Made by a program: the position numbers and the translations under genes. A stretch of 64,000 bases of DNA from Bifidobacterium [indicum] DSM 20214 = LMG 11587 (GTDB taxonomy: Bacteria; Actinomycetota; Actinomycetes; Actinomycetales; Bifidobacteriaceae): NCBI RefSeq assembly GCF_000706765.1, contig NZ_CP006018.1, forward strand, positions 1,302,001 to 1,366,000, given 5' to 3'. Shown here piece by piece: positions 10,204-19,432 of this stretch (positions are counted from its first letter, which is position 1; every line of letters begins with the position of its first letter). The notes beneath the pieces were generated by a model, which saw nothing but the letters and a program-made list of their open reading frames with translations, ran no database searches and was not told where the DNA came from.

Positions 10204-10278
10204 GCCCCCGTCGTCTAACGGTTAGGACACCAGACTTTCAATCTGACAACGAGAGTTCGACTCTCTCCGGGGGTACCA
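10204..10278 (+). tRNA. tRNA-Glu (anticodon UUC)
   Basis: A 75-nt cloverleaf. The acceptor GCCCCCG pairs with CGGGGGT, the T arm holds GTTCGAC, the anticodon loop CTTTCAA gives UUC, and the 3' CCA is encoded at 10276-10278. The bases from 10279 to 10470, up to the GTPase gene stop, are somewhat AT-richer and I see no gene or clear terminator in them. Confidence 0.97.
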
Positions 10279-10470
10279 GAGAAAAGGCCGGAAAATGGCG
10301 GAATTCAACCGCTAATCAGAAGTTGGCAGACTGCACTCAAATAACGCGAATCAAGCTGTTTCAGGCTATTCCGAGCCAACCTAGTACACACTTGTTCCAC
10401 TATTGGTCACGGCATAACCCATGCCTGGAGAACACCCGATCCGCACTTTCCAAAACGGGGACTCCGGGAT

Positions 10471-12444
10471 TCAGATATACGCACCGCCGGGAAGATGCAT
10501 GAAATCCTCCACTCTGTTCCATTTGACCGTATACCCGGCCCCGTGGGCGCAGAAGACCGAGTCAGGGGTGCTCTCCAGATCGGATTCAGGGTCATAACCG
10601 ATGGAATCCACCACTGCGTCCTGGTCCTGGCAGGGTCGATAACCGTTGAAGACGCAAGTCAGATGTCCACAGCCATGGCTGTAGGCACTGACCTCCGTGG
10701 CGTAATCGCGCATCTGCGATACCGGCGCGTCCCCCTCCAGTTCGACAGTATCGCCGTCCGTCTGCGGCTCCGCGAAGTTCCCCTTCATCCGGTAGATATC
10801 CGACATGGCCCTACCCAGATTCGACTGGGGGATGGTGAGCCTGAAATGGTACCAAGGCTCCAGCAGGATATTGCGCGCCTTCATCAGCCCCTGTCGGACG
10901 GCCCGATAGGTGGCCTGGCGGAAATCGCCACCCTCCGTGTGCTTGATGTGCCCGCGGCCGTCCAACAGGGTGATGCGCATATCGGTAATGGGCGCTCCCG
11001 TCAGTACCCCCAAGTGCTCCTTCTCGGCCAAGTGGGTCATGATGAGTCGTTGCCAGTTCCCGTCCAGGCGGTCGAGGCTGCAGTCCGAGGCGAAACTGAG
11101 ACCACTCCCCGGCTCCGTGGGTTCCAGGAGCAGGTGGACCTCGGCATAGTGTCGGAGGGGCTCGAAATGCCCGACCCCTTCAATCGGAGCCGCGATTGTC
11201 TCCCTGTACAGGATCCCGCCCTGACTGAAGGAGACCTGTATACCGAACCGTCGATCCAGTTCCTCCTGTATCACTTCCAACTGAACCTGTCCCATGAGGC
11301 GCAGATGAATCTCCCTGAGCCGTTCCTGCCAGACCACGTGCAGGAAGGGATCTTCATCCTCCAAGACGCGCAATGCCTTCAACACCGGGTGCGGGTCCAA
11401 CCCCTCAGTCACCACAGCATAGGTAAGCACCGGTTCCAGAACCGGCGTCTGGTCCTTCCTCTCACACCCGAGACCCTGCCCAGGTCGGGTCAGATCCAGG
11501 CCGGTTGCCGCCACGACACCGCCTGCCCGGGCACAGTCCGTCAAGGTATAGGTGGACCCGGAATAGACTCGGAGCTGATCAACCGTCTCGTTGGTCCCCG
11601 TACAGTCGGCCTTCCCGGAATCCCCGGTGGATCTGCCCACCTCCGTATCCAAAGAGGATTTGACCGGCAGGTCACCACCAGTCACCTTAAGCCAGGACAA
11701 TCTGGCGCCCTTGTCGTCATGCGATATCTTGAAGACCCTGGCACCGAACTCCGTACCGTACACGGGCGATAGGGTGTACCGCTCCAGTCCTTCAAGAAGG
11801 GCATCCACCCCATCCAGCCGAAGGGCGGATCCGAAGAAACAGGGAAAGAGACGGCGATCAGCCACCAATCTTGCCAGACTCTCATCCGCAATACATCCGG
11901 ACTTGAGGTATTCATCCATGACGCCCTCGTCGAGCAGGGCCACATCCTCCGCGTCGTTGCAATCAAGTCCTCGACTCAAATCAAAGCAGCCCGGAGACCA
12001 ACGATGCCTGCATGCATCGAGAATGCGGGTGGCATCGGCACCTACTGCATCGAGTTTGTTGACGAAGATGAAGGTGGGTACCCCATATCGTGCCAGAAGT
12101 CGCCAAAGCGTGTCGGCATATCCCTCCAACCCGGAGGTGGCGTCGATAACGAGAAGGGCATAGTCCAACACCGATAAGGTCCGTTCCATCTCGGCGGCGA
12201 AATCCACATGGCCGGGTGTATCGACAAGGGTCAGATCCACATCTCGATAGGTCAGCTGGGCCGGCTTGGAGAAGATGGTGATACCACGCCGCCGCTCCAG
12301 ATCCGAGGTGTCCAGATAGGCATCGCCATGATCGACCCTGCCCAGACGGCGAATCCGCCCTCCCTGATACAGCATGGCCTCTGAGAGCGTGGTCTTGCCG
12401 GCATCGACATGGGCCAGCATCCCCACCACTATCCTCTTGACCAT
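10471..12444 (-). CDS. Tet(M)/Tet(W)-type ribosomal protection GTPase homologue
   Basis: Translational GTPase of the EF-G-like ribosomal protection group. Family members release tetracycline from the ribosome or act in related ways. The 657-residue chain matches the Tet(M/O/W) length, with G1 AHVDAGKTT, a switch part ERRRGITI, G3 DTPGHVDF and G4 NKLD, then EF-G-like domains III-V. The segment LFPCFFGSALRLDGVDALLEGL matches the SA(K/L)..G motif region of Tet proteins. The sequence is visibly diverged from Tet(W), the common mobile bifidobacterial determinant. No mobile element flanks it and its base composition looks native, so it may be an intrinsic member with another role. The ATG at 12444 follows GGGAGG. 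Confidence 0.85.
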   Translation of the reverse strand: MVKRIVVGMLAHVDAGKTTLSEAMLYQGGRIRRLGRVDHGDAYLDTSDLERRRGITIFSKPAQLTYRDVDLTLVDTPGHVDFAAEMERTLSVLDYALLVIDATSGLEGYADTLWRLLARYGVPTFIFVNKLDAVGADATRILDACRHRWSPGCFDLSRGLDCNDAEDVALLDEGVMDEYLKSGCIADESLARLVADRRLFPCFFGSALRLDGVDALLEGLERYTLSPVYGTEFGARVFKISHDDKGARLSWLKVTGGDLPVKSSLDTEVGRSTGDSGKADCTGTNETVDQLRVYSGSTYTLTDCARAGGVVAATGLDLTRPGQGLGCERKDQTPVLEPVLTYAVVTEGLDPHPVLKALRVLEDEDPFLHVVWQERLREIHLRLMGQVQLEVIQEELDRRFGIQVSFSQGGILYRETIAAPIEGVGHFEPLRHYAEVHLLLEPTEPGSGLSFASDCSLDRLDGNWQRLIMTHLAEKEHLGVLTGAPITDMRITLLDGRGHIKHTEGGDFRQATYRAVRQGLMKARNILLEPWYHFRLTIPQSNLGRAMSDIYRMKGNFAEPQTDGDTVELEGDAPVSQMRDYATEVSAYSHGCGHLTCVFNGYRPCQDQDAVVDSIGYDPESDLESTPDSVFCAHGAGYTVKWNRVEDFMHLPGGAYI

Positions 12445-12594
12445 CGCGGGCCTCCCTCACTCCCCCAGACAGAAACGACCAGGCACATACCCGCCCTCCC
12501 GGGAACCTCCTCGACAAGTTTCGCGATCGACCGATGGCACCCGCCGCCTTCCGCGCGCTTCGGAGGATTCAAGCGAGATATCCTTCGGGCCGGG

Positions 12595-13410
12595 TCACCG
12601 TACGGGAGAGACCTGATACGTCAGATCATGGATGACCCGACCTGCTTCGATGCCTTTCCGCTCGAAGTTGGTCACGATTCTGCCGTCGAACCGATCAGAC
12701 TCCATAAAGGCAGCATGAGGCAGGGTCTCGGCCTGGTCTGCCGTTCCCTTGCCGACATGCTGGGTGGGCAGACTTATCTGCAGATTGCCCAGGTTTCTGA
12801 ATCGCGGATTCGCGTCCATCACCTCGTGCACATGCAGCGCATAATCCTCGATGTCGGTCGCTATCCTCCAGACCCCTCCAGGTTCCAGGCAATCCGCCAG
12901 GTCATCGGCCAGAGCCGGTTGCACCAGACGACGCTTGTGATGCTTCATCTTGGGCCAGGGGTCGGGGAAGAAGGTCCAGACTTCGGTGATCAGCCCGGAT
13001 TCCATTCGGGCCAGGAGGTCCGGGGCGTTGACCTGGGCAAGACGCAGATTATCCAGATCGGATTTTCCTGCCATCAGCATGGTATGGGCCAAACCTGGCT
13101 GATAGACCTCCAGGGCCAGATAATTCCAATCTGGGTGCTCCCGGGCCGAAGCAACAACATTCTCCCCCTGACCGGATCCGATTTCCACAATCAGCGGGGC
13201 CTTCCTGCCCCAGATCGATTCGACCGTTGCGGAATCAAAGCGGAAACCCTCACCTACCGCCAGCGAACCCTCTGCCTGGCCCAGGTCGAGAAGATAACGG
13301 GAGGAATACTCAGACCAGGCCCTCGCCAGTCGGTCGTTGAGTTTCTCGGACCGCCTCACATAAGAGACGATGGACCGCCGGCCGGCATTGCTCTGTGTTT
13401 CTGTGCTCAT
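12595..13410 (-). CDS. trmB: tRNA (guanine-N7-)-methyltransferase
   Basis: SAM-dependent enzyme that methylates G46 in the variable loop of tRNAs. The 271-residue product contains the SAM site [10 protein letters not shown] and the TrmB motif [18 protein letters not shown]. The C-terminal part carries [11 protein letters not shown], matching the substrate-contact segment. The ATG at 13410 has AGGAG upstream; the longer open frame reaching back to 13632 runs into the divergent galE region and is not credible. It is divergent from galE, with 142 bp between. Confidence 0.95.
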   Translation of the reverse strand: MSTETQSNAGRRSIVSYVRRSEKLNDRLARAWSEYSSRYLLDLGQAEGSLAVGEGFRFDSATVESIWGRKAPLIVEIGSGQGENVVASAREHPDWNYLALEVYQPGLAHTMLMAGKSDLDNLRLAQVNAPDLLARMESGLITEVWTFFPDPWPKMKHHKRRLVQPALADDLADCLEPGGVWRIATDIEDYALHVHEVMDANPRFRNLGNLQISLPTQHVGKGTADQAETLPHAAFMESDRFDGRIVTNFERKGIEAGRVIHDLTYQVSPVR

Positions 13411-13552
13411 CACATCTCCTATATATCCTAGAACGTGCATGAACATGGGCATGGCATGAATATGTGCCCGTGATATACTCAATATGTAACAAAAGATAAC
13501 ACAATATTGCAAAACCGAACAAGCCTCCGGGCCGGTTATCGACAGGAAAGGC

Positions 13553-14569
13553 ATGCGCATGTCAGTTATGGTTACAGGTGGATGTGGGTACATCGGTGCC
13601 CATGTGGTCCACGCCCTGCAGGAAGCCGGCACGGAGGTCGTCGTGGTCGACGACCTGAGCTACGGCAAACCCACCCGCATCGGCAATGCCCGTCTTTACG
13701 GAGCAGACGTAGCCGCACCCGGAGCCGATGAGCGCCTGATCGAAATCATCAGGGAGAACGGGGTCGACTCGGTCATCCACTTCGCCGCCCGCAAACAGGT
13801 CGGAGAATCGATGGAAAAGCCCATCTGGTACTACCGACAGAATTTGAACGGCATGATCAACGTCCTGGCAGCCATGGCCAAGACGGACGCCAAGAAGCTG
13901 GTCTTCTCAAGCTCGGCCGCCACCTACGGCGAGCCCCCTGTCGACGTGGTGCCCGAGGACGTTCAGCCCATGCTCCCGATCAACCCCTACGGGCAGACCA
14001 AACTCGTTGGCGAGTGGATGGCCCGGTCCTGCGAAAAACCTCATGGCATCCGTTTCTGCGCCCTGCGCTATTTCAACGTAGCCGGCTGCGGACCCGTGGA
14101 ACTCGAAGATCCCGCCATCCTCAACCTCATTCCCATGCTCTTCGATAGGCTCAAGCAGGGCAAGGCGCCGGCCATCTTCGGCGACGACTACCCCACCCCC
14201 GATGGCACCTGCGTACGCGACTACATCCACGTTTCCGACCTGGCCGATGCCCACATCGCAGCCCTGGGATACCTGAACCAGGATGAACGCAAGTACGACG
14301 CCTTCAATGTCGGAACCGGAGAGGGCACCTCGGTCCGCCAAATCGTCGACGAGGTCAAGAAGGTCACCGGTCTCCCCTTCACCGAGGCCGTCAAACCGCG
14401 CCGCGCGGGCGACCCGCCACACCTCATCGGCGACCCCTCCCGCATCAATACGGAAATGGGCTGGCATGCCAAGTACAACGTGCACGACATCGTCGAGTCC
14501 GCATGGGAGGCATGGCAGGCCAATCCAGACCACCACATCGACGTGGCCACCTGGAACCAGACCGACTGA
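13553..14569 (+). CDS. galE: UDP-glucose 4-epimerase
   Basis: Interconverts UDP-glucose and UDP-galactose in the Leloir pathway, central to galactose use in bifidobacteria. The 338 residues are an extended short-chain dehydrogenase fold with the NAD site [12 protein letters not shown], the catalytic S-S-A plus YxxxK ([13 protein letters not shown]), and substrate contacts RYFNVAGC and [11 protein letters not shown]. It closely resembles the bifidobacterial GalE I remember. Two ATGs, 13553 and 13559, lie close to AGGAAAGG; the second gives the usual MSVMVTGG start. Confidence 0.97.
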   Translation: MRMSVMVTGGCGYIGAHVVHALQEAGTEVVVVDDLSYGKPTRIGNARLYGADVAAPGADERLIEIIRENGVDSVIHFAARKQVGESMEKPIWYYRQNLNGMINVLAAMAKTDAKKLVFSSSAATYGEPPVDVVPEDVQPMLPINPYGQTKLVGEWMARSCEKPHGIRFCALRYFNVAGCGPVELEDPAILNLIPMLFDRLKQGKAPAIFGDDYPTPDGTCVRDYIHVSDLADAHIAALGYLNQDERKYDAFNVGTGEGTSVRQIVDEVKKVTGLPFTEAVKPRRAGDPPHLIGDPSRINTEMGWHAKYNVHDIVESAWEAWQANPDHHIDVATWNQTD

Positions 14570-14655
14570 TACGGCGATTCCATCAACGACGCGCCGGGGG
14601 CTTGCAATCCCTCGGCCGTCATGTAGACTTTTCTCTTGGCTGTTCACGCAGCCAC

Positions 14656-14729
14656 GGCTCCGTAGCTCAGTTGGTTAGAGCGCCGCCCTGTCACGGCGGA
14701 GGTCACCGGTTCAAGTCCGGCCGGAGTCG
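14656..14729 (+). tRNA. tRNA-Asp (anticodon GUC)
   Basis: A 74-nt cloverleaf with acceptor GGCTCCG pairing to CGGAGTC, D loop AGCTCAGTTGGTTAGA, anticodon loop CTGTCAC (GUC), T arm GGTTCAAGT and discriminator G. CCA is not encoded. It is followed after 47 nt by tRNA-Phe, so both are probably one transcript. Confidence 0.97.
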
Positions 14730-14776
14730 CTCTGAATGGTCTGGCCCGGTTCGTCCGGGTCTTTTCGACTGTTCAT

Positions 14777-14852
14777 GGCTCTGTAGCTCAGTTGGTAGAG
14801 CGAGCGACTGAAAATCGCTAGGTCAACGGTTCGATCCCGCTCGGAGCCACCA
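14777..14852 (+). tRNA. tRNA-Phe (anticodon GAA)
   Basis: A 76-nt cloverleaf with acceptor GGCTCTG pairing to CGGAGCC, anticodon loop CTGAAAA (GAA), T arm GGTTCGATC and an encoded CCA at 14850-14852. It is immediately followed by an intrinsic terminator. Confidence 0.97.
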
Positions 14853-14856
14853 GCAC

Positions 14857-14889
14857 AAATCCCTCTCCCCTTGCGGTAAGAGGGATTTT
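14857..14889 (+). terminator. Rho-independent terminator after the tRNA-Asp/tRNA-Phe pair
   Basis: The stem AAATCCCTCT / AGAGGGATTT (14857-14866 with 14879-14888) encloses a 12-nt loop and ends in TTTT. It lies 4 nt after the tRNA-Phe CCA. Confidence 0.88.
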
Positions 14890-15050
14890 CCATATCTTGC
14901 CGAGGCGACCATCGCTTAGGCGAGGCGGTCCAATAGACAATGGTGTCCGAGGCAGATTTGCCCCGACCACCACCACAATCAGCAACCCCAGGCGTATCCT
15001 GCAGAGGCAACAATGGGCGCAACTACAGAAGTGTTGCAGCCCCTCCTCAT

Positions 15051-15593
15051 TCAGAGCCGCTCAACCACCCAATCGACAATGTAAGGAGCCGTGTGCTCAA
15101 TCTGGTCGATGGCCACTTCGAATTCACGGGAGCCGCCGTACCAGGGGTCGACCAGATCAATCCTGCTCTCCTGCCCGGGTGCCGGCTTGGGCAGATCCGG
15201 ATCGAAGCTTCTGTACAGGTGGACGGCCTGACGTTTTTCCGCCGGAAGAAGACGAAGCAGGGATCTCATATGCTCAGCGGTCATGGGCAGAAGCAGATCC
15301 GACTCGTCAGCCTCCTCCCGGCTGATGCGATGGGCGAAGTGATCGGCAGGCACCTCGTACCCCCGATCACGCAGGACCTTCTGGGCACGGCGGTCTATGG
15401 GGTTGCCGAACTCCTCGTCGCTGACCCCACTGGATTGGACCACGACCCTATCGCTCTCAAACCCCCGATCAGCAAAGAACTTCCGGAGGATGATTTCCGC
15501 CATGGGCGAGCGGCAGATGTTGCCGGTGCAGACCGTCATGACCGTATATGGCCCCGACTCGCGAGTGCCTTCCTTCTTGCCTGTGCCCATCAT
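15051..15593 (-). CDS. Low-molecular-weight protein-tyrosine phosphatase
   Basis: Cytosolic phosphatase of the LMW-PTP/arsenate reductase-like family. The 180-residue product has the P-loop CTGNICRSPMAE near the N-terminus and the general-acid motif DPWYGG near the C-terminus, so the catalytic set is complete. Such enzymes often act on tyrosine kinases that control exopolysaccharide synthesis, though no such kinase is in this window. Its ATG overlaps the folA stop (ATGATG), so it is the last gene of thyA-folA-phosphatase. Confidence 0.9.
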   Translation of the reverse strand: MMGTGKKEGTRESGPYTVMTVCTGNICRSPMAEIILRKFFADRGFESDRVVVQSSGVSDEEFGNPIDRRAQKVLRDRGYEVPADHFAHRISREEADESDLLLPMTAEHMRSLLRLLPAEKRQAVHLYRSFDPDLPKPAPGQESRIDLVDPWYGGSREFEVAIDQIEHTAPYIVDWVVERL

Positions 15594-16261
15594 CGCACCT
15601 TCTCATATGTCGTGAAACGATACCGTCCAATCCTGGAGCGCTGTTCGGAATCGGCCGGGACCTGCCATTCCCCCTGCTCGGCCACCCGCCAGAACCGCTT
15701 CTGGACCAAATCATCCATGTCGGGCATGAAGGTATCGGCGGGGACCTCAAGGTCCAGGTCTGTCACAAAGGCACGGTCGGCCAGGGAGAAGAAGTGCTCG
15801 AAGAGTTTGGCCCCACCGATGATCCAGATCTCCCCCCGGTCCATCCCGTCCGCAGGTATGGTCTCCTGCCGGGCCAGATCCAGGGCATCCTCTGCGGCCG
15901 AAACCACCGTGGCACCCGGTGCCCGGTACCGGGGATCGGTCGTGACGACGATGTTGTCCCGGTTGGGCAACGGCTTGGACCCCATGGACTCCCAGGTCCT
16001 ACGCCCCATGACCACGGGGTGGGATATGGTCAGCTCCTTGAAGTGCCGCATATCCTCACTGAGATGCCAGGGCATCCCATTCTGATTTCCTATGGCACCA
16101 GGCCGTCCATCCATGGACCTCGCCTGTGCCCAGATCAGATTGACGGACGAAGGACGTTCGATGTCACCTTCCAGATCCTGCCAATCCTCACCACCTAAAA
16201 GCCCGGCCTGCCCGGGCTCGGGTTCGTGATAGCCGCTACGGCTACTACTGTCATGCTCCAT
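15590..16261 (-). CDS. folA: Dihydrofolate reductase
   Basis: Reduces dihydrofolate to tetrahydrofolate with NADPH, regenerating the cofactor that ThyA oxidises. The 223 residues include an N-terminal extension of about 37 residues before the core, which starts VNLIWAQARSMDGRPGAIGNQNGMPWHLSEDM. The substrate Asp lies in the WHLSEDM segment, and NADPH contacts are VVMGRRTWES and WIIGGAKLFEHF. The start at 16261 has AGGAG about 12 bases away, so a later start is possible, but no good ATG precedes the core. It lies 88 nt downstream of thyA, the usual pairing. It is intact although folB-folK in this window looks broken. Confidence 0.95.
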   Translation of the reverse strand: MEHDSSSRSGYHEPEPGQAGLLGGEDWQDLEGDIERPSSVNLIWAQARSMDGRPGAIGNQNGMPWHLSEDMRHFKELTISHPVVMGRRTWESMGSKPLPNRDNIVVTTDPRYRAPGATVVSAAEDALDLARQETIPADGMDRGEIWIIGGAKLFEHFFSLADRAFVTDLDLEVPADTFMPDMDDLVQKRFWRVAEQGEWQVPADSEQRSRIGRYRFTTYEKVR

Positions 16262-16349
16262 CTGTTGCGTTCACTCCTCGTGAAGAGTTGGATATACGAG
16301 TCCATGATAATCGCCTGCACTGACGGCGCAAGCTTATCCGGGCATACTC

Positions 16350-17222
16350 TCAGACGGCCACCGGGGCTTTGATGGCCGGATGGCTCTGGTAGTCGACCAG
16401 TTCGAAGTCCTCATACTGGTATTCGAAAATCGAAGGAGTCTTCCGGATCCGCATCCCAGGATAGGGGTAGGGCGCACGGGAGAGTTGCTCCAGGACCTGA
16501 TCGATATGGTTGTCGTAAACGTGGCAGTCCCCACCGGTCCATACAAACTCCCCGGGTTCAAGGCCGGCCTGCTGGGCCATCATCATGGTGAGAAGCGAGT
16601 ACGAGGCAATGTTGAACGGAACGCCCAGGAACATGTCACAGGAGCGCTGGTACAGCTGGCAGCTCAGGCGACCGTCTGCCACATAGAACTGGAAGAGGGC
16701 ATGGCAGGGCGGTAGGGCCATCTGATCGATTTCGGCGGGATTCCAAGCGCTGACAATCATCCGACGGGAGTCGGGATGGGTCTTGATAAGGTCGATGACC
16801 TTCTGAATCTGGTCGATGGTCCGGTTGGGGTCATCCGGGGTCGGCGCGGGCCAGCTGCGCCACTGCACCCCGTATACAGGGCCCAGATCGCCAGTCTCCG
16901 GGTCCGCCCATTCGTCCCAGATGTGCACGTTGTGCTCCTGAAGCCAGCGCACGTTCTGCGACCCCTTGAGGAACCAAAGCAATTCGTAGGCAATGCCGCG
17001 GAAGTAGACCTTCTTGGTCGTCAGCAGGGGGAAGGAGGAGAGGTCGAACCTCATCTGCTGACCGAAGAGGGAGATCGTACCCGTCCCGGTCCTGTCCGAT
17101 TTGAGGTTGCCCTCCATGAGTATCCTGCGGACCAGATCCTCATAGGGCATGGGGATATCGGTCTGTGGGCGTTCCGGAATCCTGGAACGAATTTCCTGCA
17201 ACTGTTCTTGGGACAAAACCAT
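16350..17222 (-). CDS. thyA: Thymidylate synthase (ThyA type)
   Basis: Makes dTMP from dUMP, using methylene-tetrahydrofolate as carbon donor and reductant. The 290-residue product has the catalytic cysteine in [13 protein letters not shown], the dUMP/folate contacts [16 protein letters not shown] and HVYDNHIDQ, and the N-terminal DRTGTGT loop. The ATG at 17222 (MVLSQEQLQ) gives the standard length; upstream in-frame codons give an Arg-rich extension unlike the family. The 279 bp upstream to the OsmC gene hold no other gene. Confidence 0.97.
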   Translation of the reverse strand: MVLSQEQLQEIRSRIPERPQTDIPMPYEDLVRRILMEGNLKSDRTGTGTISLFGQQMRFDLSSFPLLTTKKVYFRGIAYELLWFLKGSQNVRWLQEHNVHIWDEWADPETGDLGPVYGVQWRSWPAPTPDDPNRTIDQIQKVIDLIKTHPDSRRMIVSAWNPAEIDQMALPPCHALFQFYVADGRLSCQLYQRSCDMFLGVPFNIASYSLLTMMMAQQAGLEPGEFVWTGGDCHVYDNHIDQVLEQLSRAPYPYPGMRIRKTPSIFEYQYEDFELVDYQSHPAIKAPVAV

Positions 17223-17501
17223 GGTAGCCAGTCTACCAAGCCGTATCCTCCCCAGGAGCTGAATCTCTGGACTGGAGCGGGAGGACTCCTCCCGCAGTCC
17301 CAACCGCGGACGTCGGTCATTGCCCCTCCCCCGGATCGACGCCTCATCCTCTGCCTGCTGCCTTCCTGCACCACCTCTACGCCGGTGACAAAGAATAACG
17401 GCCAATGTGGTCGGTTAGGGTAGATTGAAGAAAACGGGACCGACGGCAGGTGCCGACGGCGACCGGTGCCCCTTTATGGGATACCCGACCAAGGAGGAAA
17501 C

Positions 17502-17915
17502 ATGGGAAAGAGACTGTGGGTGGAACGCAACAAGGATGGTTCCTGGGACGCTTATTCGGATGAGGGCGCCCACATCAAGTTCGGCAAGGGTAAGGGGCAG
17601 TTCAACCCCGGCGACCTGATGAAAATCGCCTTGGCCGGCTGTGGGGCCCTGTCCAGCCAGTTCGCCATTGAGAACTCACTTGGCGAGGGTAAGGGCGCCA
17701 GGATAGTCGTCGACGGGACCTATGACCCTGATGACGACGCCTATCTGAACTTCACAGAGCAGGTGGACGTGGATGCCACCGATGCCCATCTGAGCCAGGA
17801 GGATGCCGACAAGCTCGAGGAGCGGATCCGTCGTCACATTGCCAAGGCCTGCACGGTCGAGCACACCTATGAGCATGAGACCCCGGTCAGGCTGTCCGTC
17901 AAGGTTCGTCACTGA
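17502..17915 (+). CDS. OsmC family peroxiredoxin-like protein
   Basis: Small OsmC/Ohr-fold protein of 137 residues, a family that reduces organic hydroperoxides with paired cysteines. One candidate cysteine lies in ALAGCGALSSQ and the other in KACTVEHTYEH, matching the usual spacing of the OsmC subgroup. The ATG at 17502 follows AAGGAGG. It ends in a strong terminator facing the universal stress gene. Detoxification of peroxides would suit an oxygen-exposed host niche, but this is inference. Confidence 0.87.
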   Translation: MGKRLWVERNKDGSWDAYSDEGAHIKFGKGKGQFNPGDLMKIALAGCGALSSQFAIENSLGEGKGARIVVDGTYDPDDDAYLNFTEQVDVDATDAHLSQEDADKLEERIRRHIAKACTVEHTYEHETPVRLSVKVRH

Positions 17916-17954
17916 CACCGGACGAGGTCTGCGCAAGTCAACTCGCATACAAGG

Positions 17955-17995
17955 AAGACCCTCTGGGAGGAACTCCAGCCCAGAGGGTCTTTCTT
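17955..17995 (+). terminator. Rho-independent terminator after osmC-like gene
   Basis: The 13-bp stem AAGACCCTCTGGG / CCCAGAGGGTCTT (17955-17967 with 17979-17991) is followed by TTCTT. It sits between convergent genes and may also stop minus-strand transcription. Confidence 0.9.
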
Positions 17996-18092
17996 GTATC
18001 TGAATCCTGCCCGGCAATCATAAAGTCAGCCGACGTACCACCGTCTAGGCTCAATTCCTTACGCGAATGTCAGGAGATCAGGTCTTTCGCCC

Positions 18093-19148
18093 TTACTTCC
18101 GGCGTTCCGGGTCAATCGTGGACTCGATATCGGCCAGCTGCTCAGGTTTCGCCGTATCGACGGAGACCTGTTCCACTCCGGTTATCTGATCGATGTCCTT
18201 CGTTTCGACAATCAGACCACCCTCTGCGGCGGCCTTGAGCCCGGACTCCTCGGCCTCCACGTACTTACGGGGAACCACATAGACCGGGCTCACGGCATGC
18301 TGCAGCAGGCCCTGGCTCGTTGACCCCAGCAGGAGACCGGTGAAGCCTCCGCGACCTCGGGATCCGACAACCACCACATCATGGGTCTTGCTGGCCTGGG
18401 TAAGGGCCTCGACAGCCGAACCAGGCACCACACTCTTGGTCACGTGAAGATTGGGGTAGGTCTTCAGCAGAGGGGCGATACGGGTGTTCAAATCGTCCAT
18501 GTACGATTCCATGACGCTTTGCTCCTCCGCCGATCCGGTACCCGTCAGGCCCGAGATGTTGGGAACGGCCGACATGACGTTCAGCTCAGCCCCCCAGCTG
18601 TCGGCAAACCCGGCAGCAATCTGCAGGGCCTTCAGTCCCCACTTCGATTCGTCCGATCCGACTGCCACGCTCCTGATTTGATTGTTCAGGTGCATCAGGT
18701 TCCCATCATCGTCGGTATAGGGCACGACCACAATCGGGCAGTAGGCGTAGGCAGGCAGACTTGAACTGGTGGTACCCAACAGACGCTCGGCCAGTCCACC
18801 CTTGCCCCTGTTTCCTATGACTATCAGCTTGTAGTTACGGCTGAGCTCGACAAAGACCGAGGAGGGGTCGCCGGTGACAATCAGTGTCGCCGCGCTGACA
18901 CCCTGGTCATCAGCGATGGCCTTGGCCTTGGAGAGGATCTCCTGAGCATCATTGTGGGCGGCCACATCATCGCCCATGGTGGTATAGGTGGCATCGAATG
19001 AAACCGCTGCATAGCTTGGCAGGGAGTATGCGCATACGATTTGCAAAGTCAGACCTGCATGCTTGGCGAAATTGGCAGCCCACCAGGCAGCCTTGTAACT
19101 CGCATCCGAACCGTCGACACCTACCAGAACAGCCTTATCGTTGCTCAT
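18093..19148 (-). CDS. Tandem universal stress protein (two UspA domains)
   Basis: Two fused UspA domains in 351 residues, roughly 1-145 and 158-300, then a tail of about 50 residues. Each domain opens with a V-x-VD-x-S-type strand (AVLVGVDGSDAS; SVAVGSDESKWG) and ends with an ATP-loop pattern (VIGNRGKGGLAERLLGTTSS; VVGSRGRGGFTGLLLGSTSQ), so both probably bind ATP. Tandem Usp proteins are frequent in Actinobacteria and accumulate under stress or low oxygen. The ATG at 19148 follows GGAGG. No partner gene is evident. Confidence 0.93.
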   Translation of the reverse strand: MSNDKAVLVGVDGSDASYKAAWWAANFAKHAGLTLQIVCAYSLPSYAAVSFDATYTTMGDDVAAHNDAQEILSKAKAIADDQGVSAATLIVTGDPSSVFVELSRNYKLIVIGNRGKGGLAERLLGTTSSSLPAYAYCPIVVVPYTDDDGNLMHLNNQIRSVAVGSDESKWGLKALQIAAGFADSWGAELNVMSAVPNISGLTGTGSAEEQSVMESYMDDLNTRIAPLLKTYPNLHVTKSVVPGSAVEALTQASKTHDVVVVGSRGRGGFTGLLLGSTSQGLLQHAVSPVYVVPRKYVEAEESGLKAAAEGGLIVETKDIDQITGVEQVSVDTAKPEQLADIESTIDPERRK

Positions 19149-19355
19149 GAGACGACCTCCTTGTGCTCAAAGGCGATACTGCAACCCGGTATCGCTCTAC
19201 TGTCAGAATAGCTCACTCGCGTTCCACAAATAAGTCGGCGGACGGGGAACACGCCCAAGGACAAAACGCCTTCCATGACCTGCGTCTGCCGCGACAGGGA
19301 TTCCAGCACTCATGCCAACTGCCGCAACCGGCCCGCAGAAACCTGACCTGCACAC

Positions 19356-19383
19356 AAAAAGCGCCCCCAAAAGGGGGGCGCTT
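19356..19383 (-). terminator. Rho-independent terminator of the NlpC/P60 gene
   Basis: Read on the minus strand, the stem AAGCGCCCCCC / GGGGGCGCTT with loop TTTT is followed by TTTTT, about 50 nt past the stop at 19433. Confidence 0.9.
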
Positions 19384-19432
19384 GGCAAGTCCTATTCCAG
19401 TCGGCCTTTTTGCTTAACCGACCTCGGTAACG

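Noticed and set aside
10279-10470. Possible integration site next to tRNA-Glu
   Set aside because: No integrase, no direct repeat of the tRNA end and no phage genes were found nearby.
14503-14811. Plus-strand frame with SVAQLVRAPPCHGGGHRFKS
   Set aside because: It reads through tRNA-Asp and tRNA-Phe; such peptides are annotation artefacts. The same holds for the frame over tRNA-Pro at 36438-36758.
14711-15022. Minus-strand frame giving ERDRTVDLAIFSRSLYQLSY
   Set aside because: This is the well-known false translation across the antisense of tRNA-Phe.
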